Of a stretch of DNA of 64,000 nt, positions 20,981-31,020 are shown piece by piece. Numbering within the stretch: the first letter of the stretch is position 1; every line of letters begins with the position of its first letter. The notes under the pieces were generated by a model that had not been told where the DNA came from, did not search any database, and worked only from the letters and a program-made list of their open reading frames with translations. Position numbers and translations under genes: made by a program. Source of the stretch: Lysobacter arseniciresistens ZS79 (lineage in GTDB: Bacteria; Pseudomonadota; Gammaproteobacteria; Xanthomonadales; Xanthomonadaceae); NCBI RefSeq assembly GCF_000768335.1, contig NZ_AVPT01000011.1:1-64000 (forward strand). The letters run 5' to 3'.

Positions 20981-22240
20981 TTAGCCGACCACCGCACCGA
21001 GCTTGAAGATCGGCAGATACATGGCGATGACCATGCCGCCGACGATCACGCCGAGGAACACCATGATCAGCGGTTCCAGCAGGCTCGACAGCGCGTCGAC
21101 CGCATTGTTGACCTCCTGCTCGTAGAACTCGGCGACCTTGAACAGCATGGTGTCCAGCGCACCGGCTTCTTCACCAATGGCGGTCATCTGAACCACCATG
21201 TGCGGGAACATGTTGGTCTGCTTCATCGCCATGTTGACGGGATAGCCAACGGCGACGTCGTCGCGGACACGATGGACAGCCTTTTCGTAGACGGTGTTAC
21301 CGGTGGCGCCGGCGACGGTATCCAGCGCCTCGACGAGGGGGACGCCGGCCTTGAAGGTCACCGCCAGCGTTCGGGAGAACCGCGCGATCGATGAGTTGTG
21401 CATGATCTGGCCGATCACCGGAAGCTTCAGCACCATGCGATCAACAAAGTGTTGGAACGCCGTCGAACGCTTGAATGCCATGATGATTACAACGGCGGCG
21501 CCCGCGAGGGTCAGGGCGATCAGCCACCACCAGGCCACCATGAAGTCGCTCAGCGCGATTACCAACTTGGTGAAGGCAGGTAGATCGGCACCGAAGCTTG
21601 AGAAAACATCCTCAAAGGTTGGGACTACGAAAATCAACAAGATGGCACTGACGAGCAAAGCCACCGCCATCACCATGGCAGGATAAAACATCGCCTTCTT
21701 GATCTTACCTTTGAGCGCTTCGAGATTCTCCTTGTAGGTGGCGACCGTATCCAAAACCGTTTCCAGCACGCCTGCGGTTTCACCGGCCCTTACCAGATTG
21801 CGGTAAAGCTCGTCGAACTGGACCGGATGCTTGCTGATGGCTTCGCTCAGCGAAGAACCGCTCTCCACATCGGTGCGGATGCTGTTGACCATCTTCTGCA
21901 TCCGAATGTTCTTGTTGCCGCTCGAGATGATCTCCAGCGCGCCAACAATCGGGACGCCAGCCTTCATCATCGTGGCAATCTGGCGGCTGAAGATGGCGAT
22001 GTCGAGTGGTGTGATGGGCTTGCCAGCACTCCCGAACAGCGGCTTCGGCTTGGGCTTCACCACCTTCGGCGTGATGCCCTGCCGGCGCAGCTCGGCGCGC
22101 AGGAAGTTGGCGTTCTTCGCCACCTGCTCGCCCTTCATCACGACACCGCGCTTGTCGGTGCCCTCCCAGACATACATCGACAGGGCCTCGGCGCGACGCA
22201 CGGGGGTGCTCGGCTTGGCGGCGGATCGGGTCGCGGACAT
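20981..22240 (-). CDS. pilC: Type IV pilus inner-membrane platform protein PilC
   Basis: Polytopic inner-membrane protein of the GspF/PilC family, which couples the PilB and PilT ATPases to pilin insertion and removal. The 419 residues contain two T2SSF repeats (about 85-210 and 290-415), each with the family pattern (IATMMKAGVPIVGALE; VTFKAGVPLVEALDTV) and a hydrophobic helix after it. The N-terminal 60 residues are cytoplasmic. ATG 22240 gives an N-terminus slightly longer than usual; the ATG in SMYVWEG at about residue 22 is an alternative start. Confidence 0.93.
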   Translation of the reverse strand: MSATRSAAKPSTPVRRAEALSMYVWEGTDKRGVVMKGEQVAKNANFLRAELRRQGITPKVVKPKPKPLFGSAGKPITPLDIAIFSRQIATMMKAGVPIVGALEIISSGNKNIRMQKMVNSIRTDVESGSSLSEAISKHPVQFDELYRNLVRAGETAGVLETVLDTVATYKENLEALKGKIKKAMFYPAMVMAVALLVSAILLIFVVPTFEDVFSSFGADLPAFTKLVIALSDFMVAWWWLIALTLAGAAVVIIMAFKRSTAFQHFVDRMVLKLPVIGQIMHNSSIARFSRTLAVTFKAGVPLVEALDTVAGATGNTVYEKAVHRVRDDVAVGYPVNMAMKQTNMFPHMVVQMTAIGEEAGALDTMLFKVAEFYEQEVNNAVDALSSLLEPLIMVFLGVIVGGMVIAMYLPIFKLGAVVG

Positions 22241-22278
22241 GGTTGGCCCCCAGTAACGCTTGGCAGTTGCAGCAATGC

Positions 22279-22296
22279 GATGCGCCGCAGCGCATC
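22279..22296 (-). other. Small hairpin in the pilC leader
   Basis: GATGCGC and GCGCATC form a 7-bp stem with a 4-base loop, about 40 bases before the pilC start. The 190-bp gap between pilB and pilC holds nothing else I can name; the hairpin lacks a T-run and is probably not a terminator. Confidence 0.3.
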
Positions 22297-22430
22297 CTCC
22301 CCATTCAGTTCACGGCTCCCCGCCGCGACCGGTCGGCACCTCCGGCGTCCGGCCGGGTATGCCGTTTGCCAGCATATCCTGACCTTCCGCGTCGGGATAG
22401 CAACCGCGGTCACAAGTGCAGCGAGGTGCG

Positions 22431-24161
22431 TTAGTCCTTGGTCACCCGGTTGATCTCGGCCAGGCTGGTGATGCCGTTGCGCACCTTCATCAACGCCGAC
22501 TGCCGCAGGTCACGGATCCCCGCCGCCTGCGCTGCGTCCGCGATCTGCATCGCGTTGCCACCGGCGAGCACGATCTCCTGGATCTCGTCGCTCATCGGCA
22601 TCACCTGGTAGATGCCGGTGCGGCCCTTGTAGCCTTCGGTACAGTCCGGGCAGCCGACCGGCTCGTAGATCCTGAAGTTCGGGCTGGATATCTCCTCGGC
22701 GGTGAAGCCCTCGGCCAGCAGGGCGTGCTCGGGCAGGTGCACTTCCTTCTTGCAGTCGTGCAGGCGCCGCGCCAGGCGCTGGGCCACCACCAGGGTCACC
22801 GACGAGGTGATGTTGAACGGCGCCACGCCCATGTTCATGAGGCGCGCGATGGTCTGCGGCGCGTCGTTGGTGTGCAGGGTGGACAGCACCATGTGGCCGG
22901 TCTGGGCGGCCTTGATGCCGATCTCGGCGGTCTCGAGGTCGCGGATCTCGCCGACCATGATCACGTCCGGGTCCTGGCGCAGGAAGCTGCGCAGCGCGGC
23001 GGCGAAGGTCATGCCGCGCTTGGTGTTCATCTGCACCTGGTTGATGCCGGGCACGCGGATTTCGACCGGGTCCTCGACGGTGGAGATGTTGCGGGTCTCG
23101 TCGTTGAGGATATTGAGCGCGGTATACAGCGAGACGGTTTTACCGGAGCCGGTCGGGCCGGTGACCAGCACCATCCCGTAGGGCTTGGCGATTGCGGCGA
23201 GGTACAGGTCGCGCTGGTCGTCCTCGTAGCCGAGCTTGTCGATGCCGAGCTTGGCCGCGCTGCTGTCGAGGATACGGAGCACGATCTTCTCGCCGAACAG
23301 CGTCGGCAGGGTGCTCACGCGGAAGTCGATCTGCTTGGTCTTGCTGAGGTTGAGCTTGATGCGGCCATCCTGCGGTACGCGTTTCTCGGCGATGTCCAGC
23401 TGCGCCATCACCTTCAGGCGCGCGGCGATGCGCTGCTGCAGCTTCACCGGAACCTTGGCCGCCTGCTTGAGCAGGCCGTCGATGCGCAGGCGCACCCGGT
23501 ACTCGGTCTCGTAGGGCTCGAAATGGATATCCGAGGCGCCGCGGCGGATCGCGTCGACCAGCACCTTGTTGATGAACTTGACGACCGGGGTGTCGTCGGT
23601 CTTGGCATCGACGCCGGCATCGCCGCCGGCCACGTCGTCGTCGCTGCCGACCTCCAGCGTATCCAGTCCCTCGTCGTCCCCGCCCATGGCGTCGCTGAGC
23701 GCATCGGCCGACTCCAGCCAGCGGTCGATATGGCGGCGGATGCTGTCCTCGTCGACGAGGATCGCTTCGACCGTCAGGTTGGTCTGGAACTTGATCTCGT
23801 CCAGCGCCTGGGTGTTGGTGGGCTCGGAGATGCCGACGAACAGCCGATTGCCGCGCTTGAACAGCGGCAGGACGCAGTGCTTGCGGAGCAGTTCCTCGTT
23901 GACCAGCTTGACCGGAGTTTGTGCCGGGTCGATTGCCGACGGATCCAGCAGCGGCACGCCGAACTCGATCGAGTTGGCGGCGGCCACCTGGGGCGGCGCC
24001 ACCAGCCGGTTGTCGAGCAGATAGTTGGTCAGCGGCTTGCGCTCGGCCGTCGCTGCCGCCATGGCCTGCCGCGCCGCCGCCTCGTCGAGGGCGCCGTCCA
24101 TGACGAGCCGGCGGGCGATGCCCGTGATACCTACCAGATTGACACTAGCAACAGTGCTCAT
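22431..24161 (-). CDS. pilB: Type IV pilus assembly ATPase PilB
   Basis: Cytoplasmic hexameric ATPase that powers pilus extension. The 576-residue product has an N-terminal GspE_N/MshEN domain (about 40-150) and a C-terminal secretion-ATPase core with Walker A GPTGSGKT, the Asp box, the Walker B region in VGEIRDLETAEIG and a His box (STLHTNDAP). A CPDC motif near the C-terminus belongs to the zinc site. I start at ATG 24161 (MSTVASVNL), which gives the family length; the frame is open 19 codons further. pilB follows pilA but after a strong terminator, so it may use read-through or its own promoter. Confidence 0.95.
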   Translation of the reverse strand: MSTVASVNLVGITGIARRLVMDGALDEAAARQAMAAATAERKPLTNYLLDNRLVAPPQVAAANSIEFGVPLLDPSAIDPAQTPVKLVNEELLRKHCVLPLFKRGNRLFVGISEPTNTQALDEIKFQTNLTVEAILVDEDSIRRHIDRWLESADALSDAMGGDDEGLDTLEVGSDDDVAGGDAGVDAKTDDTPVVKFINKVLVDAIRRGASDIHFEPYETEYRVRLRIDGLLKQAAKVPVKLQQRIAARLKVMAQLDIAEKRVPQDGRIKLNLSKTKQIDFRVSTLPTLFGEKIVLRILDSSAAKLGIDKLGYEDDQRDLYLAAIAKPYGMVLVTGPTGSGKTVSLYTALNILNDETRNISTVEDPVEIRVPGINQVQMNTKRGMTFAAALRSFLRQDPDVIMVGEIRDLETAEIGIKAAQTGHMVLSTLHTNDAPQTIARLMNMGVAPFNITSSVTLVVAQRLARRLHDCKKEVHLPEHALLAEGFTAEEISSPNFRIYEPVGCPDCTEGYKGRTGIYQVMPMSDEIQEIVLAGGNAMQIADAAQAAGIRDLRQSALMKVRNGITSLAEINRVTKD

Positions 24162-24220
24162 ATCGGTCACATGTCGACTCCACGTACACAGTAACGTGCC
24201 AAGGAGACAAGAGGCCAAAC

Positions 24221-24249
24221 AAAAAAACCCCGGCCAATTCGACCGGGGT
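24221..24249 (-). terminator. Intrinsic terminator after pilA
   Basis: On the minus strand ACCCCGG and CCGGGGT form a 7-bp stem with a 9-base loop followed by seven Ts, 20 bases after the pilA stop. It should keep the abundant pilin mRNA separate from pilB. Confidence 0.85.
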
Positions 24250-24269
24250 CTCTAGCGTATCCACTTAAA

Positions 24270-24686
24270 TTAGATGCAAGCCTTCGGCTTCACTTCCGCC
24301 GGGGCCGAGGTGGCGCAAGCGAAGGCGCCCGTGGCCGGGGTGAAGGTCAGCGTTACGGTCGCGCCAGCGACCTTATTGTTTACGCCCGTCGCCGCCATCG
24401 TCGCGGTGATGACGCACGGAGAGGCGGCATTGGTGGCAACGGTGGCCACGTACTTGCCACTGGTGACGGAGTTCGGCGGCACGACACACGAGACCGTGGG
24501 GTCGTTGTTCTGCGCGAATGCTTCGGCGACCGGAGTCTTGAGGCCGCTGGCCAGCGTGAAGGCTTCGGAAAGCTGAGCGCGCGCGGTGTAGTCGTTGTAG
24601 GCCGGAATCGCAATCGCGGCCAGGATGGCGATGATCGCGACGACGATCATCAGTTCGATCAGGGTAAAGCCTTGCTGCTTCTTCAT
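24270..24686 (-). CDS. pilA: Type IV major pilin PilA
   Basis: Structural pilin of 138 residues. It has a type III leader MKKQQG cleaved by PilD before F7, then [20 protein letters not shown] as the conserved hydrophobic helix, with the +5 glutamate at residue 11. The C-terminal half is Thr/Ala/Val-rich and holds four cysteines (SCVV, SPCV, FACA, KACI) that can form disulfides, including the usual C-terminal loop. An AGGGGA ribosome site is 6 bases from the ATG. Only one pilin gene is present, whereas some xanthomonads have two in tandem. Confidence 0.95.
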   Translation of the reverse strand: MKKQQGFTLIELMIVVAIIAILAAIAIPAYNDYTARAQLSEAFTLASGLKTPVAEAFAQNNDPTVSCVVPPNSVTSGKYVATVATNAASPCVITATMAATGVNNKVAGATVTLTFTPATGAFACATSAPAEVKPKACI

Positions 24687-24762
24687 GTTGTTTCCCCTAG
24701 GAGTGGTGGTACTTCACGTGCCGTCCGAACCGGCGTTCCGGTCCTCGGGCTGCCGTGCTCAG

Positions 24763-24774
24763 TGGCACGTGCCA
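24763..24774. promoter_or_regulatory. 12-bp perfect palindrome at the predicted pilA transcription start
   Basis: TGGCACGTGCCA is a perfect palindrome 11 bases downstream of the pilA sigma-54-type element, so the predicted start of transcription falls inside it. It could be an operator or the foot of a leader hairpin. One half resembles a -24 element (TGGCAC), but no GC is present at the right distance to make a second promoter. Confidence 0.4.
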
Positions 24775-24784
24775 ATTAGACTAC

Positions 24785-24799
24785 GCACCAAGCGTGCCA
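24785..24799 (-). promoter_or_regulatory. Sigma-54 (RpoN) promoter of pilA
   Basis: On the minus strand TGGCACG, four bases, then GTGC: the GG and GC doublets have the exact spacing of -24/-12 elements, with one mismatch to TTGC. It lies about 100 bases before the pilA ATG and predicts a leader of roughly 85-90 bases. PilR, a sigma-54 activator encoded nearby, is the expected activator, as in Pseudomonas. Confidence 0.65.
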
Positions 24800-25046
24800 A
24801 CTTCGATTCTTGAGCGTTCATGTCGCGTTCTGGAGATGCGGTCACGGTTGCCATGCGGCGCCGTCTACCAGGGTGACGCAAAAGGTCCAATTGGCTGCGG
24901 TGGCTGTGACGCGAATGGTCACGTTGGTGGATACGGCGGGGTGCTGATGGTGTTCTGCCGGTTTTCCGGCAGCATCGGGCGAAGCGGGTTCCTCCGGGTC
25001 TTGGTGGTGTAAAGTTGTACCAGGTAACACCTTTGAACCTCGTCCC
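24800..25046. other. Spacer upstream of pilA and of the toxin-antitoxin pair
   Basis: No convincing gene. The left part (to about 24900) is where PilR sites for pilA should lie; I cannot identify one. At the right edge TACCAGGTA (25018-25026), a 9-base palindrome inside GTTGTACCAGGTAAC, sits 20 bases before the antitoxin start and is a candidate operator for autoregulation. Confidence 0.4.
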
Positions 25047-25328
25047 ATGGCCATTGCAACCACCAGCCTGAAGATCGACCCCGAGTTGAAGCAGCGGGTA
25101 CAACGCCTGGCGCAGGCGCGTCATCGTTCCGCGCATTGGCTGATGCGTGAGGCCGTGGCGCAGTACGTCGAGCGGGAGGAGAAGCGCGAAGCGTTCCGGC
25201 AGGCCGGCCTTGCCGCGTGGGCGGCCTATCAGGAGACGGGTTTTCACGTCACGGCGGGGGAGGCGGATGCCTGGATGGCGGCGCTGGAGGCAGGCACGGA
25301 TGCGGATGCCCCGGAATGCCACGGCTGA
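25047..25328 (+). CDS. Ribbon-helix-helix antitoxin (CopG/ParD-like)
   Basis: 93-residue protein. The N-terminal 45 residues (TTSLKIDPELKQRVQRLAQ, then a second helix with SAHWLMREAV) match a ribbon-helix-helix DNA-binding domain; the C-terminal half is Ala/Glu-rich and would wrap the toxin. It overlaps the next gene by 13 bp, the normal arrangement of a type II toxin-antitoxin operon. It probably binds the palindrome at 25018-25026 and represses both genes. The pair lies between pilA and pilR in otherwise gene-poor DNA, which suggests horizontal arrival. Confidence 0.85.
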   Translation: MAIATTSLKIDPELKQRVQRLAQARHRSAHWLMREAVAQYVEREEKREAFRQAGLAAWAAYQETGFHVTAGEADAWMAALEAGTDADAPECHG

Positions 25329-25606
25329 TCTGGACGCCGGAGGCGCTGCAGGACCTGTCCCGGCTGCATGGCTTCCTGCTGGCGAAGAAAGAGGATGTCG
25401 CGCGGCGCGCGATCCGCGCGATCCGGAGTGGCGTCGCGGTGCTGGAGCGGCACCCCGCCGCTGGCAGGCCCGCCGCCGATCTGGAGCCGGAGTTCCGCGA
25501 GTGGCTGGTCGAGTCCGGTGCGGGCGGCTATGTGGTGCTGTATCGCTTCGATGGGGCCGATGCGGTCATTCTGGCGGTACGACACGCCCGGGAAGCCGGT
25601 TATTGA
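25316..25606 (+). CDS. ParE/RelE-family toxin
   Basis: 96-residue protein from ATG 25316. It has the ParE/RelE superfamily pattern: LIWTPEALQDLSRL at the start, a helical middle, HPAAGRPAADL, then EFREWLVES and YVVLYRFDG near the C-terminus. The C-terminal RHAREAGY resembles ParE toxins that poison gyrase more than RelE ribonucleases, but I cannot tell which target applies. The start is chosen because the short overlap with the antitoxin gene gives the family length. No damage is visible, so the module looks functional. Confidence 0.85.
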   Translation: MPRLIWTPEALQDLSRLHGFLLAKKEDVARRAIRAIRSGVAVLERHPAAGRPAADLEPEFREWLVESGAGGYVVLYRFDGADAVILAVRHAREAGY

Positions 25607-25630
25607 GTCCGGTGGTGATGGCTGCTTGTG

Positions 25631-26467
25631 TCAACCCATTTCGCGGCGCATGAACTGATCGAACAGCGGCACGGTGAAGGCAACCAGCCCATGCTCGGGT
25701 GCGAAGATCATCCCCTTCTTGATCAGGCTGTCGCGCGTCGGGCCGACGCCGCTGGCGGTTCGGCCCATCGCCGAGGCTACGTCGGACGAGCGATGAGGCC
25801 CTTCGCCGAGGCCCGCCATGTTGTGCATGTAGTCCCGCTCCAGCGGGGTAAGGCGGTCGAAGCGGACACGGAAGAATGAGCGGTCGAGCTTCTGGATGGA
25901 CTGTTCGGTCGCGGTCCTGGCGTCCTGGCGGGTGATGTTGTCGCCCGACGCGGCGTTCCAGGCGTTGTATCCCCACTCCTGCAGGAAGTAGGGGTAGCCG
26001 CGGGTCTGCTCGTAGATTTCCGCAAGGGCGTCGTCGTCGATTCGGGCGCCTTCGTCCTCTACCGGCTCACGGATCGCCTTGTTCGCGTCTTCTGTGCCCA
26101 GGCGATCCAGGCGTGGGAAGTCGAACAGCCGCTCCGCGTAGCTCTTGGCGTCACCGGCCTGGCCGGCAAGCTGGGGCAGGCCCGCGCCAAACAGCAGCAG
26201 CGGGAGGGCTTCCTGGTCGACGGCATGGATGCCGCGGATCAACGCCGCCAGGTCCCGTTTGGATACGTATTGCAGTTCGTCGATGAGGATCGCGACCGGC
26301 TGGCTGGCGGCTTTTGCAGCTTGGCCGATGGCAATAAGCATGTCCTTGAGGTCGCCTTCGAGGTCCCCGCTGTCGGCATGACCGAGTTCCGGATCGACCC
26401 CCAGGGTGAGATCAACGCCCCCGGCGCTGAGGGTGACATTGCCGATGAAGCTGCGCAGCACCCGCAA
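25631..26467 (-). pseudogene. N-terminally truncated AAA-type ATPase, Walker A lost
   Basis: Open frame of 278 residues that matches the C-terminal two thirds of a family of prokaryotic AAA ATPases. It keeps the Walker B region (VAILIDELQYV), a sensor-like [25 protein letters not shown], and an intact winged-helix end (PLFDQFMRREM). The first hundred or so residues with the P-loop are missing: the frame begins with a TTG and an in-frame stop lies just upstream (26477-26479). Without the P-loop it should not bind ATP, so I call it a remnant, although the C-terminal domain might still be made. Confidence 0.7.
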
Positions 26468-26604
26468 CCGGGATCTCTATGCGAATGTTCGAGACTATAT
26501 CCGTTTCTTCATAGATACGGGTATAGACCGTTAGAGATTCGAGCAAAGCCGTTGCCGTCAAGCGCGAGCGGGAGGCGGGGTACTGAGGCCGCTCCCCGCG
26601 CCTC
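26468..26604. other. Break region beside the truncated ATPase
   Basis: AT-richer than its neighbours. It holds no recognisable gene, only the lost upstream part of the ATPase. A 29-codon plus-strand frame (26445-26534) crosses the break but has no recognisable product. Confidence 0.35.
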
Positions 26605-28008
<1,404 letters not shown>

Positions 28009-28176
28009 CCGATCCTCCATCCGTCACGATAGCTTAACAAGCCGATGCGGCAAAACCCCGGTGGCGCCGCACGTTTCGGGCGATTCCGCGGCTTCGCCCA
28101 CCCCGCCGGGCCGGGGTCAACGTGCCGTTAACGGCCGGGTTCGGGTAAGCTTTAGGGCGTCTATGGAGAGACGTAT

Positions 28177-31020
28177 ATGAACAGCGGAGCTTCTGTTCCC
28201 GCCGCGGCGCTCGCCGCCCTGTCCCGCCTCGACGGCGCGGACCGCCTGTATTCGCTTGATTTCGAACGTCCGCCGGGCGCCTTCGGTGGCGGCCTGGTGG
28301 TCGACCGCTGGCACGGCTGGGAGGCGCTGTCGGAAGGGTTCGAGTGGTTGGTCGACCTGCTGTCGGTCGACGCCCGCCTGCCGCTGGACGGGCTGGTCGG
28401 CCAGAGGGCGACGTTGTGGACGCGCGCCGCCGACGGCTCGCGCATCCCGCGCAGCGGGCTGGTCCGCGAGGCCGCCTGCATCGGTTCCGACGGCGGGCTG
28501 GCCCGCTACCGCGTGAGCCTGGTGCCGTGGACCTGGCTGCTGACGCAGGGCCGCCACAGCCGGGTGTACCAGGACCGCGGCGTGGTCGGGATCATCGAGT
28601 CGGTGTTCGACGCCTATGCACCGTATGCGGCGTGGCAGGTCGGCGACGAGGTCGGGCCGTTCCTCGACGGCGCGCGCCCGCGCAGCTACTGCGTCCAGTA
28701 CCGCGAGACCGATTTCGACTTTGTCAGCCGGCTGCTGGCCGAGGAAGGCCTGGCGTGGCGGATCGAGGAGGCCGAGGAAGCCGCCGGCGGGCACCGGCTG
28801 GTGCTGTTTGCCGGCAGCGGTGACGGCCCGCAGGACGCGACGGCCGAGGCCGGTGGGGGCGTGCGCTTCCACCGCAGCGACGCGACCGAAGCGACCGACA
28901 GCATCCAGGCGCTGGGCCGCCCGGTCGGGATCGGCGCGACCGCGCTGACCCTGCTGAGCCACGACTACAAGGGTGGTGCGCTGGGCGCCAGCATCCCGCT
29001 TGGCAACGCCGCCGACACCGCCGCCGCGCTGGAGGTGTACGACCCCGCCGGTGCCTACGCCTTCGCCGACCACGCCGAGGCCGCGCGCTACGCCGGCCTG
29101 ATGGCCGACGCCGAGGCCGCGCGCCGCGATGGCTGGCTGGGTCGATCCACCGTGCGCAGCTTCCGGGCCGGTCGCTGGCTGGCGGTGCGAGCCGGAGTGA
29201 CCGAACTGGGCGGCGGCACGCCCGACGAACTGCTGCTGGTGGCCGTGCAGCAGGCCGGCATCAACAACCTGCCCGACGCCGTGCGCGACGTGTTGCCGCT
29301 GATGCCGGAGGCGTCGATGGCGCTGCCGGGCACGTTGTCGCGCGCCGCGTGGTCGGCGGTGTGGGCGCGCGCCGAAGCGGTCGGCTACGGCAACGCCTTC
29401 ACCGCGGTGCCGCGCGCGCTGGACTGGCGCCCGGTGCTGGTCGACGACACCGGCCTGCGGATGAACCCGCGCCCGACCGCGCCGGGCTACCAGACCGCGG
29501 TGGTGGTCGGCGAAGGCGGCGAACTGCACAGCGACGCGCTGGGCCGCGTGCGTGTGCGCTTCCACTTCCAGCGCGATGCCGGCGGCGCCGCCGCGTCGGA
29601 CAGCTGCTGGCTGCGCGTGAGCCAGCGCTACGCCGGCCCCGGCGTCGGCAGCCAGTTCCTGCCGCGCATCGGACAGGAGGTGCTGGTCGGCTTCCTCGAC
29701 GGCGACATCGACCGGCCGATCGTGCTGGCCAGCCTCTACAACGGCCAGGGCGAGGCCGGCATCGCCCCGACCCCGGGCGGCGAGGGCGGCGACGACGACA
29801 CCGCCCGCCTGTACGCCGACGCCCGCGACCACCGCCCCAGCGCGCAGGGCAACCTGGCCGGCGGCCACGCCCCGGCGTGGCACGGCATGAGCGGCGACGC
29901 CGACGGCCACCGCAATCCGGCGGCGCTGTCGGGATTCAAGAGCAAGGAGTTCTTCGGCCCCGGCCACAACCGGCTGGTGTTCGACGACAGCGACGGCCAG
30001 CTGCGCCTGCAACTGGCGACCACCCACGCCGCCAGCGAGCTCAACCTGGGCCACCTGGTCCACCAGGCCGACAACTTCCGCGGCAGCTTCCGTGGCGAGG
30101 GGTTCGAGCTGCGCACCGACCAGTGGGGCGCCGTGCGCGGCCAGCGCGGCCTGTGGGTCAGCGCCTACGGCAACGGCCCCGACGCCCCGGCCGGCGAGCA
30201 CGTCGCCGCCACCGCCCTGCTCAAGCAGGCGACCCAACTGGGCCAGAGCTTCAGCGACATCGCCGGCACCCACCTGACCGTCAAGCTGGCCGCCCACCAG
30301 GGCGCAGCCAAGGCGAACCAGTCGACGCTGATCGGCGACCAGTCACCACTGGCCGCCTTGCACGCAAGCGCCGCGACCACCGTCGATGGCGCCAGCTACC
30401 CGGAGGCCGAAGCCGATGCCCCGCAGCGCAGCACCGCTGCCGGCGCCGACCGCGTCCCGCACAGCGGCGACGCCCTGCTGGGACTGTCGGCCCCGGCCGG
30501 CATCGGCCTGGTAGCCGGCCAGAGCCTGCACTGGAGCACCGGCGAGACCCTGACCGTCGCCAGCGGCGCCGACAGCAACCTCGCGATCGCCGGCGACCTG
30601 CGCATCCACGCCGGCCAGGCGATCGGCTGGCTGGCCGGCGCGGTGGAAGGCGGGGTCACCGCCGCCCACGCCCTGGCGCTGGTCACCGCCGAAGGCGAAC
30701 TGCGGCTGGAAGCGCAGAACGACGTGCTGAAACTGCAGTCCAAGGACCCGCTGAAGGTCATCAGCGCCAACGGCGAAGTCGAACTGGCCGCCGGCAAGAC
30801 CGTGCACCTGGCCACCGAAGGCGGCGCGAGCATCACCATCGAAGGCGGGAACATCAGCGTCGCGTGCCCGGGGAACATCACCGTGCATGCGGGGAAGAAG
30901 TCGTTTGTGGGTGGGGCGGAAGAGGAATACCCGCTGCCCGAGTTCCCGGGTTCGGTGTGTGTGGAGTGCATGCTCAAGGCGCAGGTGCAGGGCGCGCCGC
31001 TGGCGGCGAAGAATGGCTGA
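28177..31020 (+). CDS. vgrG: Type VI secretion spike protein VgrG (TssI)
   Basis: Trimeric spike at the tip of the type VI tube, which carries effectors out of the cell. The 947 residues run as gp27-like region (about 20-400), gp5 OB-fold (about 440-525, with DALGRVRVRFHF), a T6SS_Vgr segment (about 585-690, GPGHNRLVFDD) and a DUF2345 beta-helix region (about 715-865). The C-terminus ends in a CVEC-containing tail common in xanthomonad VgrGs; I see no added effector domain. GGAGAG precedes the ATG by 7 bases. The gene heads a four-gene operon and is divergent from pilR. Confidence 0.95.
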   Translation: MNSGASVPAAALAALSRLDGADRLYSLDFERPPGAFGGGLVVDRWHGWEALSEGFEWLVDLLSVDARLPLDGLVGQRATLWTRAADGSRIPRSGLVREAACIGSDGGLARYRVSLVPWTWLLTQGRHSRVYQDRGVVGIIESVFDAYAPYAAWQVGDEVGPFLDGARPRSYCVQYRETDFDFVSRLLAEEGLAWRIEEAEEAAGGHRLVLFAGSGDGPQDATAEAGGGVRFHRSDATEATDSIQALGRPVGIGATALTLLSHDYKGGALGASIPLGNAADTAAALEVYDPAGAYAFADHAEAARYAGLMADAEAARRDGWLGRSTVRSFRAGRWLAVRAGVTELGGGTPDELLLVAVQQAGINNLPDAVRDVLPLMPEASMALPGTLSRAAWSAVWARAEAVGYGNAFTAVPRALDWRPVLVDDTGLRMNPRPTAPGYQTAVVVGEGGELHSDALGRVRVRFHFQRDAGGAAASDSCWLRVSQRYAGPGVGSQFLPRIGQEVLVGFLDGDIDRPIVLASLYNGQGEAGIAPTPGGEGGDDDTARLYADARDHRPSAQGNLAGGHAPAWHGMSGDADGHRNPAALSGFKSKEFFGPGHNRLVFDDSDGQLRLQLATTHAASELNLGHLVHQADNFRGSFRGEGFELRTDQWGAVRGQRGLWVSAYGNGPDAPAGEHVAATALLKQATQLGQSFSDIAGTHLTVKLAAHQGAAKANQSTLIGDQSPLAALHASAATTVDGASYPEAEADAPQRSTAAGADRVPHSGDALLGLSAPAGIGLVAGQSLHWSTGETLTVASGADSNLAIAGDLRIHAGQAIGWLAGAVEGGVTAAHALALVTAEGELRLEAQNDVLKLQSKDPLKVISANGEVELAAGKTVHLATEGGASITIEGGNISVACPGNITVHAGKKSFVGGAEEEYPLPEFPGSVCVECMLKAQVQGAPLAAKNG

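Noticed and set aside
24763-24774. Second sigma-54 promoter for pilA at TGGCACGTGCCA
   Set aside because: No GC doublet stands at the -12 distance in either direction.
24755-25012. Small plus-strand frame upstream of the antitoxin
   Set aside because: It covers the pilA promoter region, has no ribosome site and no recognisable product.
26445-26534. 29-codon plus-strand frame across the ATPase break, beginning MKLRSTRNRDLYANV
   Set aside because: No ribosome site, no recognised family and half of it is antisense to the ATPase remnant. Left as unexplained.
30887-31020. Added effector domain at the VgrG C-terminus
   Set aside because: The tail after DUF2345 is short and resembles the ordinary CVEC-containing end of xanthomonad VgrGs.
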